A stretch of 8,789 nucleotides of DNA. Source: Acidobacteriaceae bacterium (lineage in GTDB: Bacteria > Acidobacteriota > Terriglobia > Terriglobales > Acidobacteriaceae). Numbering within the stretch: position 1 is the stretch's first letter; every line of letters starts with the position of its first letter. Positions 1-4,738 of the stretch are shown in pieces. The notes below the pieces were generated by a model. It worked only from the letters and a program-made list of their open reading frames with translations, was not told where the DNA came from and searched no databases. The position numbers and the translations under genes are program-made. The stretch lies in NCBI GenBank assembly GCA_009781125.1, contig WQYS01000083.1:1-8789 (forward strand), in the 5' to 3' direction.

Positions 1-422
1 ACGTCAAGCATCTTGGCCAGCGTGTGCGCCATCAGCGTCTTGCCGGAGCCGGTGGGGCCAACAAGCAGAATGTTCGACTTCGACAGCTCCACGTCGCTGC
101 CGCGAGTCTTGTTCATATGCACGCGCTTGTAGTGGTTGTAGACGGCGACGGCGAGCTTCTTCTTGGTTGTTTCCTGTCCGATGACGTACTCGTCCAGAAA
201 CGCCTTGACCTCGTGCGGCTTGGGCAGATGCGGCGCTCCGGAGCCGGGATGCGACTCGGTGCGGTCGTCTTCGAGAATCGAGTTGCAGACCGCTACGCAC
301 TCGTCACAGATGTAGGCCCGTGGATAGTCCGAGGGAGAAGAGATGAGCTTGGCTACGGCATCCTGCGATTTATGGCAGAACGAACAACGAAGTGATTCTT
401 CTGGTCCCCGGATAGTTTTCAT
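1..422 (-). CDS. clpX: ClpX, ATP-dependent Clp protease unfoldase subunit, N-terminal part
   Basis: ClpX is the AAA+ hexamer that recognises substrates, unfolds them and feeds them to the ClpP peptidase in the cytoplasm. The reading frame runs leftward from an ATG at 420-422 and leaves the window after 140 codons, so the rest of the AAA+ module is missing only because of the window edge. Seen directly: a zinc-binding domain with Cys13, Cys16, Cys39 and Cys42 (CSFC ... CDEC), the linker into the AAA+ domain (EYVIGQ at 78-83), and the Walker A motif GPTGSGKT at 122-129. The two Cys pairs are 22 residues apart, against 18 in E. coli as I remember it, because of an insertion around [14 protein letters not shown] lies 11 nt upstream of the ATG. 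clpP, the usual upstream neighbour, is absent; a recombinase-bearing element is there instead. Confidence 0.95.
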   Translation of the reverse strand, partial: MKTIRGPEESLRCSFCHKSQDAVAKLISSPSDYPRAYICDECVAVCNSILEDDRTESHPGSGAPHLPKPHEVKAFLDEYVIGQETTKKKLAVAVYNHYKRVHMNKTRGSDVELSKSNILLVGPTGSGKTLMAHTLAKMLD

Positions 423-574
423 AAAACGCTCGGCTCCATGCTGAAGGCAGCGCGGAGAGATTCTTGTACTACTTCTCAAAGTTTACACTGTTCGACCCGG
501 TACGCTTGTAACCGAGGTGTATCGAAAGAGTCATGTGCAGACGACAAGAAAACTTCCTGTCCAAGATATTTTTC

Positions 575-604
575 TTGACACCTGCATAAACCGATGCCTA
601 ATCT
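575..604 (+). promoter_or_regulatory. Candidate promoter for a small RNA
   Basis: A perfect -35 hexamer TTGACA lies at 575-580. The -10 could be CCTAAT at 597-602 (16-bp spacer, 4 of 6 consensus bases) or TAATCT at 599-604 (18-bp spacer, weaker). Transcription would run rightward into the hairpins and terminator that follow within 90 bases. Confidence 0.35.
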
Positions 605-607
605 GAA

Positions 608-690
608 CATGGCCGCTGGAGACAGCGGCTCGGGTTTGGAAGCCCGAATAGATGATGCGGCGCACATCGCGCCATCCGGCGCATTTTTTA
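608..690 (+). ncRNA. Candidate structured small RNA or orphan leader
   Basis: Three consecutive hairpins follow the promoter at 575-604. The first is GCCGCT/AGCGGC (612-617 with 624-629, loop GGAGAC). The second is TCGGGTT/AGCCCGA (630-636 with 641-647, one G-U pair, loop TGGA). The third is the terminator GCGCC/GGCGC followed by six T. The transcript would be about 80-85 nt and would end just before the recombinase 3' end, which is transcribed toward it. GGA in hairpin loops is the motif bound by CsrA/RsmA proteins, but two such loops are weak evidence. It matches no RNA family that I recognise. It could also be a riboswitch-like leader cut off from its gene by the element. Confidence 0.35.
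669..689 (+). terminator. Rho-independent terminator
   Basis: A stem GCGCC (669-673) / GGCGC (678-682) with loop ATCC is followed by A and then TTTTTT (684-689). The T run lies on the plus strand, so it stops rightward transcription. The only visible source is the candidate small RNA. It also sits opposite the 3' flank of the recombinase gene but has the wrong polarity to terminate it efficiently. Confidence 0.6.
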
Positions 691-710
691 TTGTGCGCGG
701 CACCTCCACG

Positions 711-2387
711 TCAATATGAGTGGAGCGTGCAGGAGCCTACAAGGCTCCGAACTTGTGGCGACATTACGCCGCTTTTATCTTCTTCTGAACCCATCAGATT
801 CCAAGCGCCTTCAGCAACATAGTGCAGCTTACCGCCGTCGTTGTCGCCGTCCAGCGGAGTCATGCGAATCACCGTGATGTGTTTCGCTAGTTCGGCCTTG
901 GCACGAACCGGCTCGGCAGTGAGCAGCTTGTGAATGTCACCTAACCGTTTCGTGACGAAGCCCCGAATCGCGGACATCTGAACTTCGATGGAATCTTCGC
1001 CGTTCCCTAAAAGCTGCTCAGAGAGTTCCTTTAGCTGCTGCTCACGTTTGTTGATGGCCGCGATCAAAGACGCGGACGGCCCTGCCACTGCCGCTGTCTC
1101 CGTCAACCGTTCCAGTTCGCCCTCTATCGTTTGCTTGCGTTCCCGCATCTGCGCCATTCGGTCAGAGAGACCGGAGAAGGCTTGCTTCAGATGCCGCTCG
1201 AACTCATCCAGAACGTATGCCACCGCTTCGGGCGTGAGCACTTCACCCTGTAGCTCCGAGAGGATGTCCTTTTCCAGCCAGTCACGCCGAATCAGCAGTC
1301 CATTTCTACAAGTGCCGCGATAGAAGTGCTGAGAGCAACCATACTGCGCATGATGTCCATAAGACCTGTCTCCGCTAACGATGCTGAGACTACCGCCGCA
1401 GACGCTACATTTCAGAATGCCGCTCAACAGATACGGACTCGTGACCGAGCGCGGAACCAGTCCCTTCTTACCAGTACACGATGCCACGATTTGTTTCAGC
1501 CGGTCCTGAACCTTCGTCCAGACCTCATCGGTGACGATCCGCAACTCAGGGCGAGGAACGATTCGCCACTCGCTCTCCGGCCTTGCCCGTCGCACCCGCT
1601 TGTTCGTGCCCGGAGCCTTCACGGTACGCGAAGTGTTCCAGACCACCTTGCCCATGTACATCTCGCGGTGAAGCATCTTGCGGATGCAGCCAGAACTCCA
1701 CGTTGTAGCGTGGCTTCTTCCCAACCGTGGCCGTGGAGCGGGAACGCATTCGCTGTTCAGTGTCCGAGCGATGGCCTTCACAGACTTTCCATCAGATGAC
1801 ATCTCGAAGATGCGCCGCACGACCACAGCCTCAGTTTCGTTAACGACAAGCTGCTTTGCCGTAGAACCGGGAGCGTAGCCGGGAACGGGAACCGAGTCGT
1901 AACCGAAGCAGCGTCCCCCGGTGTGCTGACCGCGCAGCACCAGCCCTTCCATTCCGCGATGGGTTTTCTTGGCTAGTTCCTTCACGTAGAGGCTGTCTAC
2001 CATGCCGTGAACGGTCACGAGCACATGCGCCTGTTCGTTCTCGGAGTCGATTCCTTGACTGACGGCGATTAGCCGAATACCAGCGAAGTTAAGTTTCTCG
2101 AAGATGCTCAGAGCGTCCTTAGTGTTTCGGGCGAGGCGACTGCTGTCATCCAACAGGATTACGTCGAACGGACGGCTTGGCGACAGCGCCGCATCCATCA
2201 GCCGCCCTAACCCCGGACGATCCGCGCCGACACCGCTCAGAGCTTCATCGGTGTAGACATGCTCTTCGAGAAAAATGAATCCGTGAGTAGCGGCGTACTC
2301 GCGGCAGATGCGAAGCTGATCTTCGATAGAACGCGGACTCTGAAGGTCACTGGAATAACGGGCGTAAGCAGCACAACGAGGCATCAT
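711..2387 (-). CDS. Large serine recombinase (site-specific integrase)
   Basis: A 558-residue large serine recombinase, the phiC31/TP901-like class that integrates and excises mobile elements by double-strand cleavage through a Ser-DNA linkage. The N-terminal resolvase domain (about 4-150) has the nucleophile in YARYS (Ser12) and the catalytic arginines in SRLAR (Arg84, Arg87). The 'recombinase' domain covers roughly 160-300. A zinc ribbon follows with Cys327, Cys330, Cys351 and Cys360. A charged coiled-coil-like stretch occupies about 395-460. Length and domain order fit a complete protein. A second ATG directly follows the first (ATGATG), so the start is uncertain by one codon. The start overlaps the TGA of the small upstream gene by 4 bp, which suggests translational coupling; GGATGG lies about 9 nt upstream. 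It ends 289 bp from the start of clpX, the position expected next to an attachment site. Confidence 0.93.
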   Translation of the reverse strand: MMPRCAAYARYSSDLQSPRSIEDQLRICREYAATHGFIFLEEHVYTDEALSGVGADRPGLGRLMDAALSPSRPFDVILLDDSSRLARNTKDALSIFEKLNFAGIRLIAVSQGIDSENEQAHVLVTVHGMVDSLYVKELAKKTHRGMEGLVLRGQHTGGRCFGYDSVPVPGYAPGSTAKQLVVNETEAVVVRRIFEMSSDGKSVKAIARTLNSECVPAPRPRLGRSHATTWSSGCIRKMLHREMYMGKVVWNTSRTVKAPGTNKRVRRARPESEWRIVPRPELRIVTDEVWTKVQDRLKQIVASCTGKKGLVPRSVTSPYLLSGILKCSVCGGSLSIVSGDRSYGHHAQYGCSQHFYRGTCRNGLLIRRDWLEKDILSELQGEVLTPEAVAYVLDEFERHLKQAFSGLSDRMAQMRERKQTIEGELERLTETAAVAGPSASLIAAINKREQQLKELSEQLLGNGEDSIEVQMSAIRGFVTKRLGDIHKLLTAEPVRAKAELAKHITVIRMTPLDGDNDGGKLHYVAEGAWNLMGSEEDKSGVMSPQVRSLVGSCTLHSY

Positions 2388-2581
2388 GATTTTTTACCAT
2401 CCATGTTGGACGTTAACTCTGAAACACCAGCAATAGCAAGTGAATTCTGCGCTTTGAGAGTATTTAGATATTCGCTCACCAGAGCCGGAATAATTACGTT
2501 GTCCAGCCACGACTTCAGCGCGGGATTGAGCTTTTTCGCGGGTGAGCGTGTGGGGTCAATTTGACCAGCCAGTTTCTTCAC
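2384..2581 (-). CDS. Small protein translationally coupled to the recombinase
   Basis: I do not recognise a named family. The 65-residue product is basic at its N-terminus and has a central segment around LNPALKSWLDNVIIPALV that looks like a small amphipathic helical domain; short proteins of this look occur upstream of recombinases in other elements, from memory only. Its TGA overlaps the recombinase ATG by 4 bp, so both are on one transcript. The frame is open back to a TTG at 2728, but that codon lies inside the predicted promoter spacer (2726-2742) and could not be in the mRNA. I therefore prefer the GTG at 2579-2581, which has GGAAAGG 7 nt upstream. It could be an accessory factor for integration or excision, but nothing in the sequence proves this. 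Confidence 0.55.
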   Translation of the reverse strand: MKKLAGQIDPTRSPAKKLNPALKSWLDNVIIPALVSEYLNTLKAQNSLAIAGVSELTSNMDGKKS

Positions 2582-2611
2582 TGTACTGACCTTTCCCACC
2601 GTGCAGTACAG
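2581..2611 (-). promoter_or_regulatory. Leader hairpin presenting the ribosome binding site, or a dyad operator
   Basis: CTGTACTG (2581-2588) and CAGTACAG (2604-2611) are perfect 8-bp inverted repeats with a 15-nt spacer. In the leftward mRNA the spacer forms a loop containing GGTGGGAAAGG, the ribosome binding site of the small gene, and the last stem base is the first base of its GTG start codon. At DNA level the same dyad could be an operator. Confidence 0.5.
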
Positions 2612-2719
2612 CGAAACAATCCAAAACGTTCGCCACGGCGCTGCGGAAAGCCAGTATCTATGCTGCGGGAAAGGTCCAGTTAGAAAACCGGACAGTGAAT
2701 CTGCTTTGGCTTCAAGGTC

Positions 2720-2748
2720 AATATACAAAAAGTAGATGGCAGTGTCTA
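2720..2748 (-). promoter_or_regulatory. Sigma70-type promoter of the recombinase operon
   Basis: Read leftward: -35 TAGACA (2743-2748, 5 of 6), a 17-bp spacer, and -10 TATATT (2720-2725, 5 of 6). Transcription would start near 2713, giving a leader of about 130 nt before the GTG at 2581. This is the best-matching promoter I found in the window. Confidence 0.6.
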
Positions 2749-2809
2749 TCCTCTTACGAAAAGGTGCCCAGGCTGAAGTTATAAGTTGGCATGAATCGCG
2801 CAGACACTG

Positions 2810-2869
2810 AAAGAATCAGTTTGGTTCTGTCTGATTCAGTTTGATATCAATCTGATTCTTTTCTAATCC
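2810..2869. repeat. Direct and inverted repeat cluster between the recombinase operon and repA
   Basis: TCAGTTTG occurs at 2816-2823 and 2836-2843, and CTGATTC at 2831-2837 and 2852-2858, giving a degenerate 20-21 bp direct repeat. An outer inverted repeat AAAGAATCAG (2810-2819) / CTGATTCTTT (2852-2861) encloses it. At the centre is a perfect palindrome TTGATATCAA (2841-2850), flanked by near-symmetric CAG/CTG. Such clusters are typical of binding sites for a replication initiator or repressor. This one lies between two divergent transcription units and differs in sequence from the iterons at 4147-4309. A weak rightward promoter (TTGATA at 2841-2846, TAATCC at 2864-2869) overlaps it. Confidence 0.5.
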
Positions 2870-2897
2870 AAGTGAATCATGAGTCTCTGCCGAAGTT

Positions 2898-2926
2898 AGA
2901 CAAAGCAGCGACAGGGCTGTAAGCTA
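2898..2926 (+). repeat. 29-bp direct repeat, left copy
   Basis: This copy matches 4558-4586 at 24 of 29 positions, with the first 11 bases (AGACAAAGCAG) identical. The two copies are in the same orientation and bracket repA plus its iteron origin, about 1.66 kb apart. Function is unknown: they could be recombination scars, module borders or protein-binding sites. Confidence 0.5.
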
Positions 2927-2984
2927 CTTTCCATAAGCGTAAACGATTCGGATTTCACCCCCTTGTCCCACCTAAATACGCTTC

Positions 2985-2998
2985 ACGCCGTCCGGCGT
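2985..2998. promoter_or_regulatory. Palindrome upstream of repA
   Basis: ACGCCG-TC-CGGCGT is a perfect 6-bp dyad 22 bases before the first ATG of repA. It could be an operator or a small leader hairpin. No T run follows, so it is not a terminator. Confidence 0.35.
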
Positions 2999-3020
2999 CC
3001 GATTTGACACACCCCCTGCA

Positions 3021-3560
3021 ATGCCCCGGACACACCGCCGCGTTCACACATGCGGAACGGTTATTTGTTTGCGTGAAGGAGAGAAATCCATTCTTACGCC
3101 GATCCGGGAGATTGACCTTCCAATCTCCATCCGCAGCCTGTTACCACCACCAGGCCGGAATCACAGAGCCGAGAAGCAGCAAGGCGCACTCCGCTACGTG
3201 GACCGCGTTGCGGCCATTGCGGAGAACGCCAGCGTCTATGCCAACGGGCGCACCGACACGGCATGGATACTGATTGCGCGAGCGCTTGCAGATTGCCCTC
3301 TTCCGTACAGGCCGACACAGAAGCGCCAGACCACCAAGCGCACCCGCTTCGGAGACACATGGGTGACGGTCACTTATACCTGTAACCGACCGGATGCTGA
3401 CATGCCCTACGGCACGGATACTCGGCTTATGCACTGGTTGATCGACCGTGCTGTACAAGAGGGACGCCGTGCTATCGCGGCAGGGAAAGAGCCGAGCCGG
3501 TTAGTGCGTGGAACTCCATCTACGAGTACCTTCAGGATGTCGGAGCCAGCGATGGAGTAA
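3021..3560 (+). CDS. RepA N-terminal fragment, in-frame part
   Basis: This is the continuous reading frame of the first half of repA. It gives 179 residues, of which about 163 look like genuine RepA. The last 16 or so (after PSRLVR) are out-of-frame sequence ending at TAA 3558-3560. If the frameshift is real, a truncated protein lacking the C-terminal DNA-binding half would be made. Such fragments sometimes bind DNA without initiating replication, but this is speculation here. Confidence 0.6.
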   Translation: MPRTHRRVHTCGTVICLREGEKSILTPIREIDLPISIRSLLPPPGRNHRAEKQQGALRYVDRVAAIAENASVYANGRTDTAWILIARALADCPLPYRPTQKRQTTKRTRFGDTWVTVTYTCNRPDADMPYGTDTRLMHWLIDRAVQEGRRAIAAGKEPSRLVRGTPSTSTFRMSEPAME

Positions 3561-3574
3561 AGAACTACCGCAAG

Positions 3575-4117
3575 GTGCGCGAGAGCTTCCGTCGCCTGTC
3601 CGGACTGGCGATTACGATTCAACACGAAAACTCCACCGGCAAGCAGACAGAGATCATCCCATTTCTTGAGAGTTGGCATCTGCCCAGTTCCGTCGATGCT
3701 GAAGAGCCGGACGGCGCTGTATTGGCTCCGGCGCAGCCCAATGACCAGTATGGATTCACGATTAGCAAGCCTCTGTTTGAACAGGCGATGAAGTATCTGG
3801 TAGCGATACCGCGCCCGCTCTGGCGAGTTACCAAAGCCAATCCGCGCAAAGGCGCACTTCTGCTGTGGGCTTTTGTCCGGGCCTATGCCGCCACCGGGCC
3901 GAGTCTGATTCGATGGGACGTACTGAGTGAGCAGTTCTGGTATGGCGAATCGAGTCCGTGGAAGATCAAGCAGGCCGTCAGACAGACAGCGGCGCTGTTA
4001 CATGCGCTGTGGCCGGGAGCCAGCATGACGGTCACAGACGACGGCGTAGTGTTCGGCAAGGCTACCAGCCCATTTTTGCCCGACGATCCTTCCAAGGGCC
4101 GTGTACGCCGCTCATAG
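3575..4117 (+). CDS. RepA C-terminal fragment, downstream frame
   Basis: This second half of repA is in the -1 frame relative to the first. The frame is meaningful from about 3509; the first possible start codon after the break is GTG at 3575, in the middle of a conserved-looking region (KVRESFRRL), with no ribosome site. Independent translation is therefore doubtful. The 180-residue stretch contains the second winged-helix-like domain and ends at TAG 4115-4117, 29 bp before the first iteron. Confidence 0.5.
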   Translation: MRESFRRLSGLAITIQHENSTGKQTEIIPFLESWHLPSSVDAEEPDGAVLAPAQPNDQYGFTISKPLFEQAMKYLVAIPRPLWRVTKANPRKGALLLWAFVRAYAATGPSLIRWDVLSEQFWYGESSPWKIKQAVRQTAALLHALWPGASMTVTDDGVVFGKATSPFLPDDPSKGRVRRS

Positions 4118-4146
4118 CCCCCTCCACACATCCGAGCCACAAATCC

Positions 4147-4163
4147 ACCGTACCTCCGGGCCG
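4147..4163 (+). repeat. Isolated iteron
   Basis: ACCGTACCTCCGGGCCG is the first of five copies of a 17-bp iteron. It begins 79 bp upstream of the four-copy array and 29 bp after the repA stop. A 6-bp perfect inverted repeat CTCTGG-cat-CCAGAG (4167-4181) lies directly after it. Confidence 0.8.
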
Positions 4164-4225
4164 TTGCTCTGGCATCCAGAGAGCGTGTTATTTCCACAAA
4201 AGGGCTGTGCAAACGATGACGGACT

Positions 4226-4309
4226 ACCGTACTTCCGGTCCGCGAAACCCGTACCTCCGGGCCGTGAATTACCGTACTTCCGGTCCGAAATTACCGTACC
4301 TCCGGTCCG
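4226..4309 (+). repeat. Four-iteron array
   Basis: Four 17-bp iterons of consensus MCCGTACYTCCGGKCCG start at 4226, 4248, 4271 and 4293. Their 22-23 bp period equals about two helical turns, so bound RepA would line up on one face of the DNA. Linkers are 5, 6 and 5 bases and A-rich. Including the isolated copy, the types alternate: CCTCCGGGCCG (4147, 4248), CTTCCGGTCCG (4226, 4271), then CCTCCGGTCCG (4293). Copies ending GGTCCG contain a partial dyad ACCG-N6-CGGT. Confidence 0.88.
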
Positions 4310-4446
4310 CTTAATTAAGAAGCAAGAGAACAAGAGATACATGAGTCGCAGGAGAAGGCTCTGTGAACCCTGTGAATCTGTGGAAATAGCCGCGAAGGTA
4401 CGAGGCCACCGCGTAAGCAGTGAGGCGACCGAATCAGGCCGTTGAA

Positions 4447-4476
4447 ATCTGGAAATCGAAAAGCCGATTCCCAGAT
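4447..4476. repeat. Imperfect 12-bp inverted repeat
   Basis: ATCTGGAAATCG (4447-4458) pairs with CGATTCCCAGAT (4465-4476) with one mismatch and a 6-nt loop. No T run follows on either side, so a protein-binding or structural site is likelier than a terminator. The stretch 4389-4690 otherwise shows no gene. Confidence 0.4.
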
Positions 4477-4557
4477 TCCAACCGCCACGGCGACGACGAT
4501 GATGTATTTATCTCTTTAGAGCAAAGACCAAAACCTGAGTGCAAACTGAGAAGCGAT

Positions 4558-4586
4558 AGACAAAGCAGGGGCAGATCTGTAATCTA
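4558..4586 (+). repeat. 29-bp direct repeat, right copy
   Basis: Right partner of 2898-2926 (24 of 29 identical). This copy contains the perfect palindrome CAGATCTG (4572-4579); the left copy has CAGGGCTG in that place. Confidence 0.5.
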
Positions 4587-4693
4587 ATCCGCAGGGACGT
4601 AACCGTAATACCGCAGCACTGTAGTTTCCTTATACGTCCTACTCGCGCCTGACGTTTCGATCCAAGACAACACCAGTAAAAGTGATTCAGGTA

Positions 4694-4720
4694 CACCGTC
4701 GCATCCACCATGCGGCGGTG
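4694..4720 (+). promoter_or_regulatory. Strong 11-bp hairpin
   Basis: CACCGTCGCAT (4694-4704) pairs with ATGCGGCGGTG (4710-4720), loop CCACC, with one G-U pair in RNA and no mismatch. Only TTT follows, so it is at best a weak terminator. It ends 18 bases before the ATG at 4739, next to a GAGGA, so it could also be a leader structure. Confidence 0.45.
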
Positions 4721-4738
4721 TTTCACTGAGGATCGAAC

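Larger units (their letters stand above)
423..710. other. Intergenic gap expected to hold the left element/chromosome junction
   Basis: These 288 bases separate the start of clpX from the 3' end of a large serine recombinase. Recombinases of this class usually lie right beside one attachment site, so the junction between chromosome and element should fall here. I cannot mark the crossover because the other end of the element is not in the window for comparison. No convincing gene is present. The gap does hold the promoter-hairpin-terminator unit listed separately. Confidence 0.35.
3021..4117 (+). pseudogene. repA: Plasmid replication initiator RepA (RepA_C-like), interrupted by a frameshift
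   Basis: Two adjacent frames together make one initiator of about 360 residues, which would bind the iterons downstream and open the origin for theta replication. The first frame carries the N-terminal helical region (AWILIARALADCPLPYR) and LPYGT-type sequence (MPYGTDTRLMHWLIDRAVQ) typical of RepA_C-family proteins. It continues in the -1 frame from TGG at 3509-3511 (WNSIYEYLQDVG, then NYRKVRESFRRLSGL) into a C-terminal winged-helix-like region (KGALLLWAFVRAYAATG ... IRWDVLSEQFW). The break lies at about 3500-3510; one missing base after CG at 3507-3508 would restore the frame. No slippery heptamer is present, so programmed frameshifting is unlikely. The start is uncertain: the ATG at 3021 has no good ribosome site, while TTG at 3069 is preceded by GGAACGG. 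The cause is either a real inactivating deletion or a sequencing error. Confidence 0.8.
4118..4388. other. Iteron-type origin of replication (oriV)
   Basis: Five iterons lie just downstream of a RepA_C-type initiator gene, the classic layout of an iteron-controlled theta replicon. TTAATTAA and an A-rich purine stretch (4311-4342) follow the array and could be the melting region. TATTTCCACA (4189-4198) and its inverse TGTGGAAATA (4379-4388) flank the array; each contains a 7-of-9 match to the DnaA box. Three short direct repeats CTGTGAACC, CTGTGAAT and CTGTGGAAA run head to tail at 4361-4386. Initiation by RepA is inferred from family knowledge. Confidence 0.75.

Noticed and set aside
24..395. 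123-codon open frame on the plus strand
   Set aside because: It is antisense to clpX, whose zinc fingers and Walker A motif are clear in the opposite strand.
476..709. 77-codon minus-strand frame between the recombinase and clpX
   Set aside because: It has a GTG start without a ribosome site, runs through the hairpins and terminator on the other strand, and has no recognisable sequence features.
423..710. tRNA gene as integration target
   Set aside because: The hairpins do not form a cloverleaf and no anticodon arm or acceptor stem can be drawn.
1326..1799. 157-codon plus-strand frame
   Set aside because: It lies wholly inside the recombinase gene on the opposite strand and reads as a shadow frame.
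3500..3512. Programmed ribosomal frameshift in repA
   Set aside because: The frame change would need a -1 slip, but there is no X-XXY-YYZ slippery heptamer and no obvious pseudoknot just after it.
4226..4309. CRISPR array
   Set aside because: Repeats are 17 bp with 5-6 bp linkers, far too short for repeat-spacer units; they lie beside a RepA gene as iterons.
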